Source: Apostichopus japonicus
Lineage: Eukaryota; Echinodermata; Holothuroidea; Aspidochirotida; Stichopodidae
Assembly: GCF_037975245.1 (NCBI RefSeq)
Contig: NC_092561.1
Location: forward strand, 17,427,001 to 17,491,000
Length of the DNA stretch: 64,000 nucleotides
Reading direction: 5' to 3'
The notes under the pieces are model-generated. The model was not told the origin of the DNA and made no database searches. It saw only the letters and a list, made by a program, of their open reading frames with translations. Of this stretch, positions 28,481 through 40,200 are shown piece by piece. A program made the translations under genes and the position numbers. Numbering within the stretch: position 1 is the stretch's first letter; every line of letters starts with the position of its first letter.

Positions 28481-30768
28481 GGAAAGGACTTGTGCCTTCA
28501 CAGTTTTCAAACGAATATTGTAGAAGAAAGAGATTCGCAAATATTACAGCATTGACAATTAATCAAATTATTATTGGGGTGCAATGACTAGTACATTATT
28601 AAGCCAACTTATGACATAAAAAATTCCGCATTATTAATGCAGATAACGATAGTTTCAGTACCATTAACAGAAATGTGCTTGTATTTTTTTAAATGCAACG
28701 GTCTCTCCCGTTGCCGTTAAAATATCTGTAACCAGATGTTTTAAACCTAGGTCTTAATACTCAAGGTTATTCGTGCTACAGCCGTGAGCGGTAAACGGTT
28801 CATGAATTTAAGAGGTATCATGAGTCATTTGTACTTTTATACTTTTGTATATATTTAATTTTTCAGTTTTTAGGGAGTGAAACTCTTCAAGAAACCCCCG
28901 GTTTTTTAGTTTTACTTTCTGCTACTTCATTGCTTATCAAGTTATTACTATTATTAAATATTTGTAAATAGGTACCATTCAATGTTGTTAGAAAACAAAT
29001 AAACAAAACGAAAACTATAAACCTTTTGTTTTGTTCTCTTTTGTTTGGTAGACGTTGAACAACCTGTTCAGACAGCGAATCGTCACGCCCGACGTCACGC
29101 CAGCGAATCGTCAGCGAATCGACGTACTATATAGTATAGTGCAATAGAAACCGCTTGTATTTGTTTACTTATCTTCTCGCTATTCTCAGTTTTCTTTCTT
29201 TTTATGTTTAAACAATTTTTCTATTTTCTGTTGATATTAAAGAGAAATATGTCAAAAGAAAGTTTCCACTCGTCATCATGAGCAAGATTAGCACGTCGAA
29301 TACAACTGACGCTCTACTTTTCAGTTACTAGTCTCATTCCCCGTAGCATGATGTACCAAAAACTAAGATTCGTGGACACCCCCCCCCCCCCATCCAACAA
29401 ACATAAAGCAGCGTGCGAAGCGAATGCAAATGACGATTCTTGACTAGACTTCATGATGTAAAATGTCAAAGAAACACAATAATATACCAGATCAGGAACT
29501 GTGTAAATAATCACTTCTGAAAATAAGTAAAATGCGTCAGAGCCTAAACTATAGAAAAATGTACAACTTTAGGGATGACATTTTCGCTTCAGTTATACTC
29601 CATCATCACTGAGTGGTAATAGATATAGGACATCCAACGTATGCATTACGGCAAAAGATGGAGTCTGCATTATGTTTACGTGTAATCTACACACTGCAAA
29701 TTGGACGCCAAGTGCCTGATAGGGACCAGGGACAACTCACTGGCCTCCTTTTGGCACACTTACTTTCTATTTGTGATTTTTCCTCCAAAATTGTCCCGTG
29801 CTTCCTTACTGATCCGGAGCCCGGGTTTGATCCTCTCCCCTACACCCTGCTTCACGTCAAGCCTGAATACAGACACAATCTTTCCAGCTAATATGGGGAA
29901 CTTACATATTTCTCTTTCAACATGAGATATATCGAAGTACTCATTCAGGCGTAGATGAAATGAAGGCGGATTGAAAGGGATAGAGGAATTTTGGAAATTC
30001 ATTGGTTAAATGTTGGTAAAGCAGTCCGTCGGAAGAGGTAGGTATACTACTTGGAAATATGTCCCATTCTAACTCAAATCTAGACGGCCATGTAATGAAA
30101 ACGAGTGTCAAGATGTAGACCAAGACTAGAAGATATATCGAGAGGTGAGTAGGCTATAGTATGGCTGAGATGCTGAAGGGAAGGAGGACGCTAGGGCGGA
30201 ACGAACTTTCGGAACACCTAATATTAGTTGAAAAATTCTAATGCTCAAGTGGGCACAAAATACTCGACAGAGAGAGGGAATTCAATTTCAATTGACTTTA
30301 TTTCAAGTCCCTAGATTGGGTGCAGGGCGAAGCCAAGAGAAGCTGTTGGATGTTTATATATTTCTTGTTTTCTCGTGGCGACTTAGAATCACTCAAGCAC
30401 ATATCAAAAGAAGGAATTGGGTTTCTGTGGAAGGTATCCCAAGCCCGGAAGCTGCAGTGCACTGAGAACGTTCTATGTTTCAACTTAAGCATAGAAATAC
30501 ATTCCAGAGGTTCCAATTTCATTATGGGGTTTCAGGCGAAGAAGCCCGCGGAAGGTGTAGCATTTTAAATTTTAAGCCTAAAAATTATCCAAATAAATGA
30601 AACTTGAATGTAGAACTATAGGAGAGTCAGTTTTAGTTTAGGCCTACCGCATCCGACTTGTGGGGATTAGGGCAATCATCGAGATCCCCCCCCTCCCCCT
30701 CAACCCCATATGCCACCACTCTCTTTTTTACTAAACTAAAACTAAACTAAATCTTCTTGAATGCTAAC
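28481..30768. other. no gene seen
   Basis: Non-coding DNA with short features only: a repeat of CAGCGAATCGTCACG-like phrases near 29070-29120 and C runs at 29382 and 30685. Open frames between 29.6 and 30.6 kb are short, overlap on both strands and match no family I know. Confidence 0.45.
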
Positions 30769-30776
30769 AATTAACC

Positions 30777-31440
30777 CAAGGGCGGCGGAACCGGGGGGGC
30801 ACAGGGGGAACGTGCCCCCCCCACACTTTTCCTCAGGTAAAAAATTTGCCCTTTTTCTACATAAAAATTGAGGTGTCTCAAGTTAGCAATTAGAGGCCAG
30901 GGAACCAGAATGAACACTCGGGGAGGGCCGTTTCCGGCCATCTGAGGGGTTTGCAAAACCAAAAATTTTCTTGTACGCTCCGCGCCAACCGATGGTGGCG
31001 CTCCGCTCAGATAGTCGTGCATACAACTTTGCAAATCCTGGATACGCCCCTGACTTTTAATGAATTTAAGTGGGTCAAACTCAAAGCTATTTCGAATGAA
31101 AAAAAAATTGTTAAGATATTATCAAGAAATAAACTCTAATTCAGATGATTCCTACATTAGCAACTAGCATGTTTTCACCTCACTTTGTCTCAAAAGAAAA
31201 CTTGTTCTTTGTGTCCCAATTTGCACATTGGATATTGCAGTGCTATATGCATATTTTCCTTGAGGGGGGGGGGGGGGGGGCGTTGATGGAGTGATGTGTA
31301 TATGCAAATAAGTTAATACAATAAGAGTTATAAAGGGTACTGAATATAAGGCTGCATCAGTCCAATCGAATTTCTGCAAAGTGCCCTTTGATGTCGGTGC
31401 CCCCCCCCCCCCCAGATTGAAAGTGCTTCCTCCGCCCTTG
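30777..31440. mobile_element. hAT-type MITE with near-perfect 8-bp target duplication
   Basis: The ends CAAGGGCGGCGGAA and (reverse) CAAGGGCGGAGGAA form terminal inverted repeats. AATTAACC (30769-30776) and AATTTACC (31441-31448) are the flanking 8-bp duplication with one difference. The body of 664 bp includes a motif (TTTTCTTGTACGCTCCGCGC) that recurs at 43190, 54150, 54330 and 54920. No transposase. Confidence 0.75.
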
Positions 31441-31448
31441 AATTTACC

Positions 31449-31960
31449 GACGTCGACATTTGAAATGCAAGTTGAACCTACATATAAGTGTAAAAACCGA
31501 TATAGTCACCTCGACCCATTTTAGTACTAATTGCTGCTTTCTGCACATATTTCAATGAAACATATTCAATTGTTGTGAATTCGTAATTCGTTTTACACCG
31601 TTTTTATAGCTCTTATCAAACAATCGATAAATTCTGTTGTCCTGTTAGGCTGTTTTACATAAGCATATAGTCATCGTCGTATACATAAATAATTCGATGC
31701 GTATAGGCGATATGTAATCGAATCTTATGCAAGTGACATTACAAAGTTGCGTAAGTGAAATGTAAGTATACATATGAAGGTGCGCCCTCGAGATTTGTAT
31801 GCGAACTTTGAAAGTCCTGTTTGCCCAAAAGATTACGGAGGAAAAATGTCAGAATATCCACAAGCTTCATCTCATTGATGGTTTATCTTCGATCACTACA
31901 ATACTTTGCGACTCGATTCAAGGAGACAGAGGTTGAGAGCGGATCAGTCGGTTCGTTGTT
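31449..31960. other. no gene seen
   Basis: AT-rich DNA without recognised exons or repeats, ending at the tandem repeat that surrounds the fold-back element. Confidence 0.4.
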
Positions 31961-31964
31961 TGGT

Positions 31965-32640
31965 TTTTCGTTTTTTCTTAAAAAGGTACTTACTTTGGGT
32001 GACTTTCGCGGCTCTATTTTACAACCTAATTATATATGTAATTGTAAGCCATTAATCTATGTTAGGCCTAGGCTAGGCACGCAACTAGTAAGTATTATTA
32101 GTAATAGGACCCAGATCAGTCATGGCCTACAGTACAGGCTGCAGTAAGCCTAGGGTCTAACTCTAAGTTGAAATAATGATGCAAGCTTACGGGAACGTAC
32201 AATAACCGTTAGTCTGCTACAGCTGTCTTTAAATTTATGAGGCTACGTTCATTAAGTAAATGCCAACATTATAATTGGCCTTCCTTAAGTTAGTGTATGA
32301 TTTACACTTAGGCCTAGTTGTTTAGTAGGCTATATAGTCTCTAGAGGTAACTAAGTTGCCTATAGCTCTCTGCTGTTATTTGGGCTAAGCCTACTATTAA
32401 GTAGTCTACCTGCACACCAAGCATGCCATACATGAAGCCTTGGCCACACCTAAGCAATACAAAAAACTGCTCCAGACTACATTAACACATCTCAGTTACA
32501 CATCAATGATCACTATAACGATATTCAGGTCCCTGGAAAACCGATATCGTTGGAGTTGCACCAGGAGCGACTTTTCCATCTTTCTCACTCTGTTGGTATT
32601 TGGTTTTTCTTAAAAAGGTACTTTGGGTGACTTTCGCAGC
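31965..32640 (+). repeat. tandem direct repeat around the fold-back element, left copy
   Basis: A unit of about 640 bp starting near CTTAAAAAGGTACTT is followed by the first 40 bp of the next unit, where the fold-back element is inserted at 32641. The unit resumes at 36152. Shared phrases include TATGTTAGGCCTA, GCACGCAACTAGTAAGTATTA and ATATTCAGGTCCCTGGAAAA. Copies differ by small indels and substitutions. Confidence 0.85.
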
Positions 32641-35600
32641 TGGGTCAATCCATGCCAAATCAACAGTGGCCTCCACGTCGACCCTCTCAGAATCGCCTGA
32701 AATTGATATGGTGTCTTGCCATATGTCTCAAAGGATGAAATTGGGCCAAAAAAAAATTTAAAAAATTTTCGTTGCTAGGATACGGCCCCGCCTAGCAACC
32801 AAATCCAGATTGCATTTTAAGAGCACTTAATTTGTGTCAAGTTTGGAGGCATTTTTTGCATAAATGTAAAGTATTTTATGTCTGATATTGCAGATATTGT
32901 GGAAGACATGTGGCCAGTCTTCGAATTTAGCTAATTTTGAGGAAAATTTACGGTCTCAATTTTTCGTAACAGGTAATTAAAATGGCAGAAAATGAGATAG
33001 GGGTCTTTTCTGGCCCTACTTTGAGTGTGCTCTATATTCACAAGCAGAGGCATGTTTGAGTTTTAATTTCCATAGGATCCTTGTCCAGTGGTAGTTGTAC
33101 GGGAAAAGTGCAAAAAAAAAGTCAAGCGGGTCGTACGTTTTACGAACAGCGCCCTCAAACTTAAGAAATCTCACTTCTGGCCCTAATTGGGGGTCCATTT
33201 TGGGCCTGTGGGTATTTTTTTTTTTTTTTTTAAATAGCATTTTTCAGGAGCGTATTGACCCTATTTTTAAAAACTAAAGTCAAAAAGTTGTGTATTTTGT
33301 GTTATCTACTCAAATTTACGACTCGAAAATTGCGAAAATCACTTCGTTCATACAGTATGTATGAAAATGCTTGCACAAGCCGATTTGAGTAATTCAAATG
33401 ACAACAACTTCTTAGCATTAGCATACAGGTGCTTAACAATTAGGAGGGTGGTCCACTAGCATAAGGACTACACATAAACTGCATTTTCAGGGTCATATGC
33501 CCAACAATGCCTGTGAACAGCGCCCTCAAACATCACATTTTACCAATATTTTGGGCTATTTTGGGCATTTCAAGGTCAAATTTGGTCACAATTAAAAGTT
33601 TTTTTTTCGGTTTTTAATACAAAATTAGTAAGATATGTATAGTTATGATGCACAGAATGAGCTAAAACATCTTTTATATTAGTTATTAATGCTCTGATGA
33701 GCAGCTTAAAGTGGCGTATATGAGAGTTACATCAGCTCTACAGAAACATGCTTGCGAGGGCAAACAGTGGTAAAATTGTATCTTCATTCAAGGAGATGTT
33801 AAACAACATTAGAAACTATTGAAATGTATTTATTAAAAGTGTTCTGTCTAATACTCTTTGACTCCCTCTCACCCCCACCCCCCCCCCCCAGCACCCTCCC
33901 CATAGTGCACTATGCAGATTTGTATACACACAGTATGTGACTGACTTTTACTGCATAGAGACTGCATAAACATGCATTCAAGGTATACTGAATTATTTGG
34001 TATGGTAATCTTCTGCTTCAAATTGTCTATATGCATGTAACCCACCCCTCCCACCCACATCCTCTACCCAACCCTATATCAGAATAGAAAATTGTGAACC
34101 AGTGCGTACAGTGTGCACTATATATGTGTGTACATGTTCTGTACAGTGTTATTTTACACCAAGCAAATAAATACACACTGTCCATAATCATGTACAGTAT
34201 ACACACTGTACATGTATGTACTGGTTAAAAATTCCTTTTAAAATATTAAAAGTTTTTTAATTTAGTGAATTAGCAAATGCATACACTTCATTGCAAATAT
34301 TTAAAAAGACATTGAAATATGCACAGTATGCACTATGCAGTGTGCACTATATATGTGTGTACATGTTCAGTACAGTGTTATTTTTCACCAAGCACTTTTA
34401 AATAAACAACTGTCCAAAATCATGTACAGTATACACACTGCACATTTATGTACTGGTTAAACATTCCTTATAAATTATTGAAAGTCTTTTAATTTATTGA
34501 ATTAGCAAAAGCATACACTACATTTCAAATATTTAAAATGACATTGATATATGCACTGTATTGAGTGGAGTGACCAGTACACAGTGTGTACTGTACATGA
34601 TTGTGGACAGTGTGTATTTATTTGCTTGGTGTAAAATAACACTGTACTGAACATGTACACACATATATAGTGCACACTGTACGCACTGGTTCACAATTTT
34701 CTATTCTGATATAGGGTTGGGTTGAGGATGTGGGTTGGAGGGGTGGGTTACATGCATACAGACAATTTGAAGCAGAAGATTACCATACCAAATAAGTCAG
34801 TATACCTTGAATGCATGTTTATGCAGTCTCTATGCAGTAAAAGTCAGTCACATACTGTGTGTATACAAATCTGCATAGTGCACTATTGGGAGGGTGCTGG
34901 GGGGGGGGGGGGTGGGGTGAGAGGGAGTCAAAGAGTATTAGACAGAACACTTTTAATAAATACATTTCAATAATTTCTAATGTTGTTTAACATCTCCTTG
35001 AATGAAGATACAATTTTACCACTGTTTGCCCTCGCAAGCATGTTTCTGTAGAGCTGATGTAACTCTCATATACGCCACTTTAAGCTGCTCATCAGAGCAT
35101 TAATAACTAATATAAAAGATGTTTTAGCTCATTCTGTGCATCATAACTATACATATCTTACTAATTTTGTATTAAAAACCGAAAAAAAAACTTTTAATTG
35201 TGACCAAATTTGACCTTGAAATGCCCAAAATAGCCCAAAATATTGGTAAAATGTGATGTTTGAGGGCGCTGTTCACAGGCATCGTTGGGCATATGACCCT
35301 GAAAATGCAGTTTATGTGTAGTCCTTATGCTAGTGGACCACCCTCCTAATTGTTAAGCACCTGTATGCTAATGCTAAGAAGTTGTTATCATTTGAATTAC
35401 TCAAATCGGCTTGTGCAAGCATTTTCATACATATGAACGAAGTGATTTTCGCAATTTTCGAGTCGTAAATTTGAGTAGATAACACAAAATACACAACTTT
35501 TTGACTTTAGTTTTTAAAAATAGGGTCAATACGCTCCTGAAAAATGCTATTTAAAAAAAAAAAAAAAAATACCCACAGGCCCAAAATGGACCCCCAATTA

Positions 35601-36151
35601 GGGCCAGAAGTGAGATTTCTTAAGTTTGAGGGCGCTGTTCGTAAAACGTACGACCCGCTTGACTTTTTTTTGCACTTTTCCCGTACAACTACCACTGGAC
35701 AAGGATCCTATGGAAATTAAAACTCAAACATGCCTCTGCTTGTGAATATAGAGCACACTCAAAGTAGGGCCAGAAAAGACCCCTATCTCATTTTCTGCCA
35801 TTTTAATTACCTGTTACGAAAAATTGAGACCGTAAATTTTCCTCAAAATTAGCTAAATTCGAAGACTGGCCACATGTCTTCCACAATATCTGCAATATCA
35901 GACATAAAATACTTTACATTTATGCAAAAAATGCCTCCAAACTTGACACAAATTAAGTGCTCTTAAAATGCAATCTGGATTTGGTTGCTAGGCGGGGCCG
36001 TATCCTAGCAACGAAAATTTTTTAAATTTTTTTTTTGCCCAATTTCATCCTTTGAGACATATGGCAAGACACCATATCAATTTCAGGCGATTCTGAGAGG
36101 GTCGACGTGGAATCGACCCAAAAATCTGTTGATTTGGCATGGATTGACCCA
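32641..36151. mobile_element. 3.5-kb fold-back (long inverted repeat) transposon
   Basis: The ends TGGGTCAATCCATGCC and GGCATGGATTGACCCA are perfect inverted repeats. The inverted arms run about 32641-34215 and 34577-36151, about 1.57 kb each, nearly identical by eye apart from small indels (for example an extra 15 bp or so near 36115). The loop of about 360 bp contains a further partial copy of the inner arm. Comparison with the uninterrupted repeat junction shows the insertion point and suggests a 2-bp duplication (GC). No transposase frame exists, so it is non-autonomous; I cannot name the superfamily. Any transcript would fold into a long dsRNA. Confidence 0.9.
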
Positions 36152-36735
36152 GCTCTATTTTACAACATAATTAAATATGTAAGCCATGAATCTATGTTAG
36201 GCCTACTGTAGGCTAGGCACGCAACTAGTAAGTATTAGTAATAGGACCCAGATCAGTCAGGGCCTACAGTACAGGCTACAGTAACTGAGTGAGCCTAGGG
36301 TCTAAGTTGAAATAATGATGCAAGCTTACGGGAACGTACAATAACCGTAAGTCTGCTATAGCTGTCTTAAAATTTACGAGGCTACGTTCATTAAGTAACT
36401 GCCAACATTATAATTGGCCTTTCTTAGTTAGTTGTATGATTTGCAGTAGTTGTTTAATAGTCTCTTAGAACTAAGTTGCCTAGCTCTCTGCTGTTATTTT
36501 GGGCTAAGCCTACTAAGTATTAAGTAGTCTACCTGCCCAGCAAGCATGCCATACGCCTCGGCCACACCTAAGCGATACAAAAAATTGCTCCAGACTGGTG
36601 CAATTTAAGTTGCTTGAGTTACACATCAATGATCACTATAATGATATTCAGGTCCCTGGAAAACAGATATCGTTGGAGTATCACCAGGAGCGACTTTTCC
36701 ATCCAGCGACTTTTCCATTTTGTCACTCTGTTGGT
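36152..36735 (+). repeat. tandem direct repeat around the fold-back element, right copy
   Basis: Continuation of the second tandem unit after the fold-back insertion. It ends with CACTCTGTTGGTATGT, a possible splice donor, 540 bp upstream of the first CUEDC2 coding exon. A 5' untranslated exon of CUEDC2 here is possible but unproven. Confidence 0.8.
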
Positions 36736-37272
36736 ATGTTAATATTTAGACACGTGTTACTGTATCATGTAATTGTTATACACTGACCGGTGAGATTCCT
36801 CCGAATAGTTAACGTCAAAGTAGCAACATCTCTGTAAAGATCGAATTTATCAAGCATACTACAGGGATCTGTTTGTTTGTGTAAATATTGGGATACATTA
36901 TGAGGCTTTTAATAGCCGCAATAAAATTTTCTTGCAATACCAAATTAATAATAAGAAGAGACTGTTCATCTAGACTGATTTTCAAGCCAGGCACAGAAAA
37001 ACTTCCAAATGACATTTTTTGGTGATCATTTTGTAGAGATTCTTATTTTCACTTGAAACAATCCTACTGTACATTTGTTGCCACAGTGTAGACTATGTAT
37101 AACGTGTACCTCTCTGCCCACTGTACCTGTACTCACTATATCAAAATGACCTCATCACAGTAATGGTGAGGTACATGTGCCTTACTACTGTATTTACAAC
37201 ACCCATGTTTCCTATTGTTACCATTAATACCATTATATGTATGAGTATTTCCGAATGTTTGCTCTTTTCCAG

Positions 37273-40200
37273 ACTGAACACTTGTCAGAGGTGCACCAGT
37301 AGTAAAGAGACCACTGGGTCAGCAAGATGTATGACTTTGACCCCACAGGCTTGTCAAGTCATGAACTTAGAGTACTAAAGGCATTGTCAGACTTTATAAC
37401 TCATCACCAACCAGAGTCTTCACTCAGGTATTAAAATAACAATAACTGATCAGCTGTTACAGTATAGTGCATATGTATGTATGTATGTATATTAGATCCT
37501 CCTGCAAGCAGGAACTCACGAAGAAGCCTCATTGGCTTATCAAAGCCGCAAGCTGACCGAAGTCAGTCTCTTACATTCATATTTAACGTCCATGATTATG
37601 AATTGTTAATTGTCAACAACTCTGTAACTGGACGACATACATTAATCTTGGAGTGTCTCGAACCGGCGACCTTATGATTGAAAGGCACCGGCGTTAACCA
37701 CTGAGCAAACACTCCATATAGGCATAGTCAGCAGGAATTTAGGGTGTGTCAGGCATTGTCAGACTGTATAGCTCATCATTAGCTTAGCCCACCCTCACAT
37801 AAGGTAACATTGTTCATAGATAGTTTCTGTATCATGTGTGTGGACATTACCCCATTTTACCAATATTTTACTTCGCATCTTAAGTGGTAAAATTTTTGAT
37901 GCACACAACAGTGTCTGTGTTGTTAAAATGTGCACCAACATTGTTCTAGTTAACTCGTCCAGTGCAATGTCTATAGGGTTGTCGCTAAATACATTACAAG
38001 CATTTGATGTCTAGAGGGCGCTGCAAATACGGGTGGCTTTCACTGAGATCAGAAGGGATTGTTTTAAATTTAGTACAGTGTTACCATACTGTAGGTAATG
38101 TGCGTTCCATTACAATGTCATCAATTGTACAGAGTTCTTGATGGAGCTCAAATACTGATGATCCATCTGAATTATTGTTTTTATTGATAACACATTTATT
38201 ATTGTTGTTCTTTCAGTGCGATTGACAACATCGTCCTGATGTACGTCGTTGGCGTTCTTGAGGACGTTGGTAACGACGATGACTTTGACATTGATAACTT
38301 TATTGAGATGATAGCTGCATATGTCCCTGGCTTCCAAGCTATTGATGTGTAAGAATTATGTTTCATGTACCAGTATTAACCAGGCATATTTAATAATTAT
38401 ACCTACCTGTACTACTGTGTAACAGGATTCCAAGCTATTGATGTGTAAGATATAAATATGTTTTATGTACCAGGCAATATTTTCTAAAGTTCTATACCGA
38501 CCTGTACACAGGCTTCCAAGCTATTGATGGGGAAGTATAATGTATGTGAATAATACTCAGAGTTCCAGCTATTAAAGTAATAAAAGAAAAGTTCTTGCTG
38601 ACATGGAACCCGAAACTGTTTGCCCAGTTAAGACGGCTAAGCTTAAATTGCATAGGCAACATTTTTGAATGTTTATATTCTATGTTATACATGTCAATAT
38701 GTGAATACTGCCACCCCTTTGTGGATGTCGGTGGTTAATTTGCAGCAACCATTTCGTTTAGTCCTCCTGACCCCTCTAGCATCACGAGGATACCAGTTTG
38801 AAACTAGCAGACATTTAGAACGGACGAGAGACACAACCACAAATGAAAAACCAAATGTTTTTTTCTAGTGCATAATCAGCAAGTCTGATGAGATACTCAA
38901 AAATGGTCTTGCGAGAAATTGTTGTACGGTAGTGACATATTTAAAATTGACCAGCTCTAGCTAGAAGAACGGCTGGAGGGTATTGCATATGACACACAAA
39001 AGTTAAAAGTGACCGAATCATTGATATCAAACCCTGATTGATAGCAATGATTTACTGTAAAAGTGACCGAAACATTGCTATCAAACCCTGATTGATAGCA
39101 ATGACATACTGTACGCTTAAATTTGTTCGCTGAACACCAGCAGTCTTTCATGCAAACCCTCACAGGTTATTACATCAATTTCTGGAATCACCAACAATCT
39201 AATGTACCAGTTATCAAAGTGTGTATTTATAATGCAAATTCCAGTTGTAATGTTGTGCATAATACATCTTTATATAATACACAAGCTGTTCTGTGTTTGC
39301 ACACATAGCAGTGTAATAGCAGATTCATTTAATAAATAATTAATTTAAACACTTTACAGTACAGCTTGCAAAAGTCACTACAAACTACAACATGTCTATA
39401 TTTCAGCAATATCACAAAGTTTATGAAATTGTTTTGATTCCAACTTCAAGTTTACCCTCTCTGATTTTCTGTTTCTATTGTATAGTGCTGTGGTGTGTGA
39501 GTGGATCTTTGAACTGAGTGAGAAACTAAAGACAACCACTGATGGTGAGATCTAGTGTATACTACAGGATATAGGCTAAATGACACTAAGGGAAATAGGC
39601 TACAATGAAGCTAAGGGTAATAGGCTAGTGTATACTACAGGAAAAAGGCTATATTCTTCAATTTGTATATTAATACAAACACAGGTCTGTTTGAACAACA
39701 GAGGAGAAGCAACACCAAACATAAAGCTCTTAGATGAAATATGAATTGAGATATATTTGAAATGAACAATTACCCCCATATACCTAAAGAAACTCATCCT
39801 CCATTGCAGAGATATTGGGATTTATAGGTTATATCACTGTTGGGTGTCATTGTAGCACAGGGAAGGGAAATCTTGTACATATTGCATTTCTTGGTCTCAT
39901 TTCATAAATTCTAACCGAACCATAAACAGTTTTTCCGGCATAAGGTGACGTTAGGAAACTTATTAAACAAATATTTAGATCCAGCATTTGAGAAAGTCAT
40001 CTGTTATTACCAGAAATAAACATTGTTATAAATATAAAAGAAAATTATCATAACTTCAAGCATATGTGGAACTTCTATGATGTCATTCATTACTGATGAA
40101 TTCATGTTTGCTTACATTTGTCAGGGAATTAATAAACTATAGATTTGTTTAAAGTAAATGTTTACGTCTACTTTGTTACAAATATACATAGTGAATTCTG

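Noticed and set aside
30777-31034. Separate MITE ending at ATACGCCCCTG
   Set aside because: Flanks do not match as a target duplication; the longer element ending at 31440 has both matching ends and a near-perfect duplication.
33016-35695. Mirror-image open frames in the fold-back arms
   Set aside because: Short, low-complexity, and present only because the arms are inverted copies; no transposase motifs.
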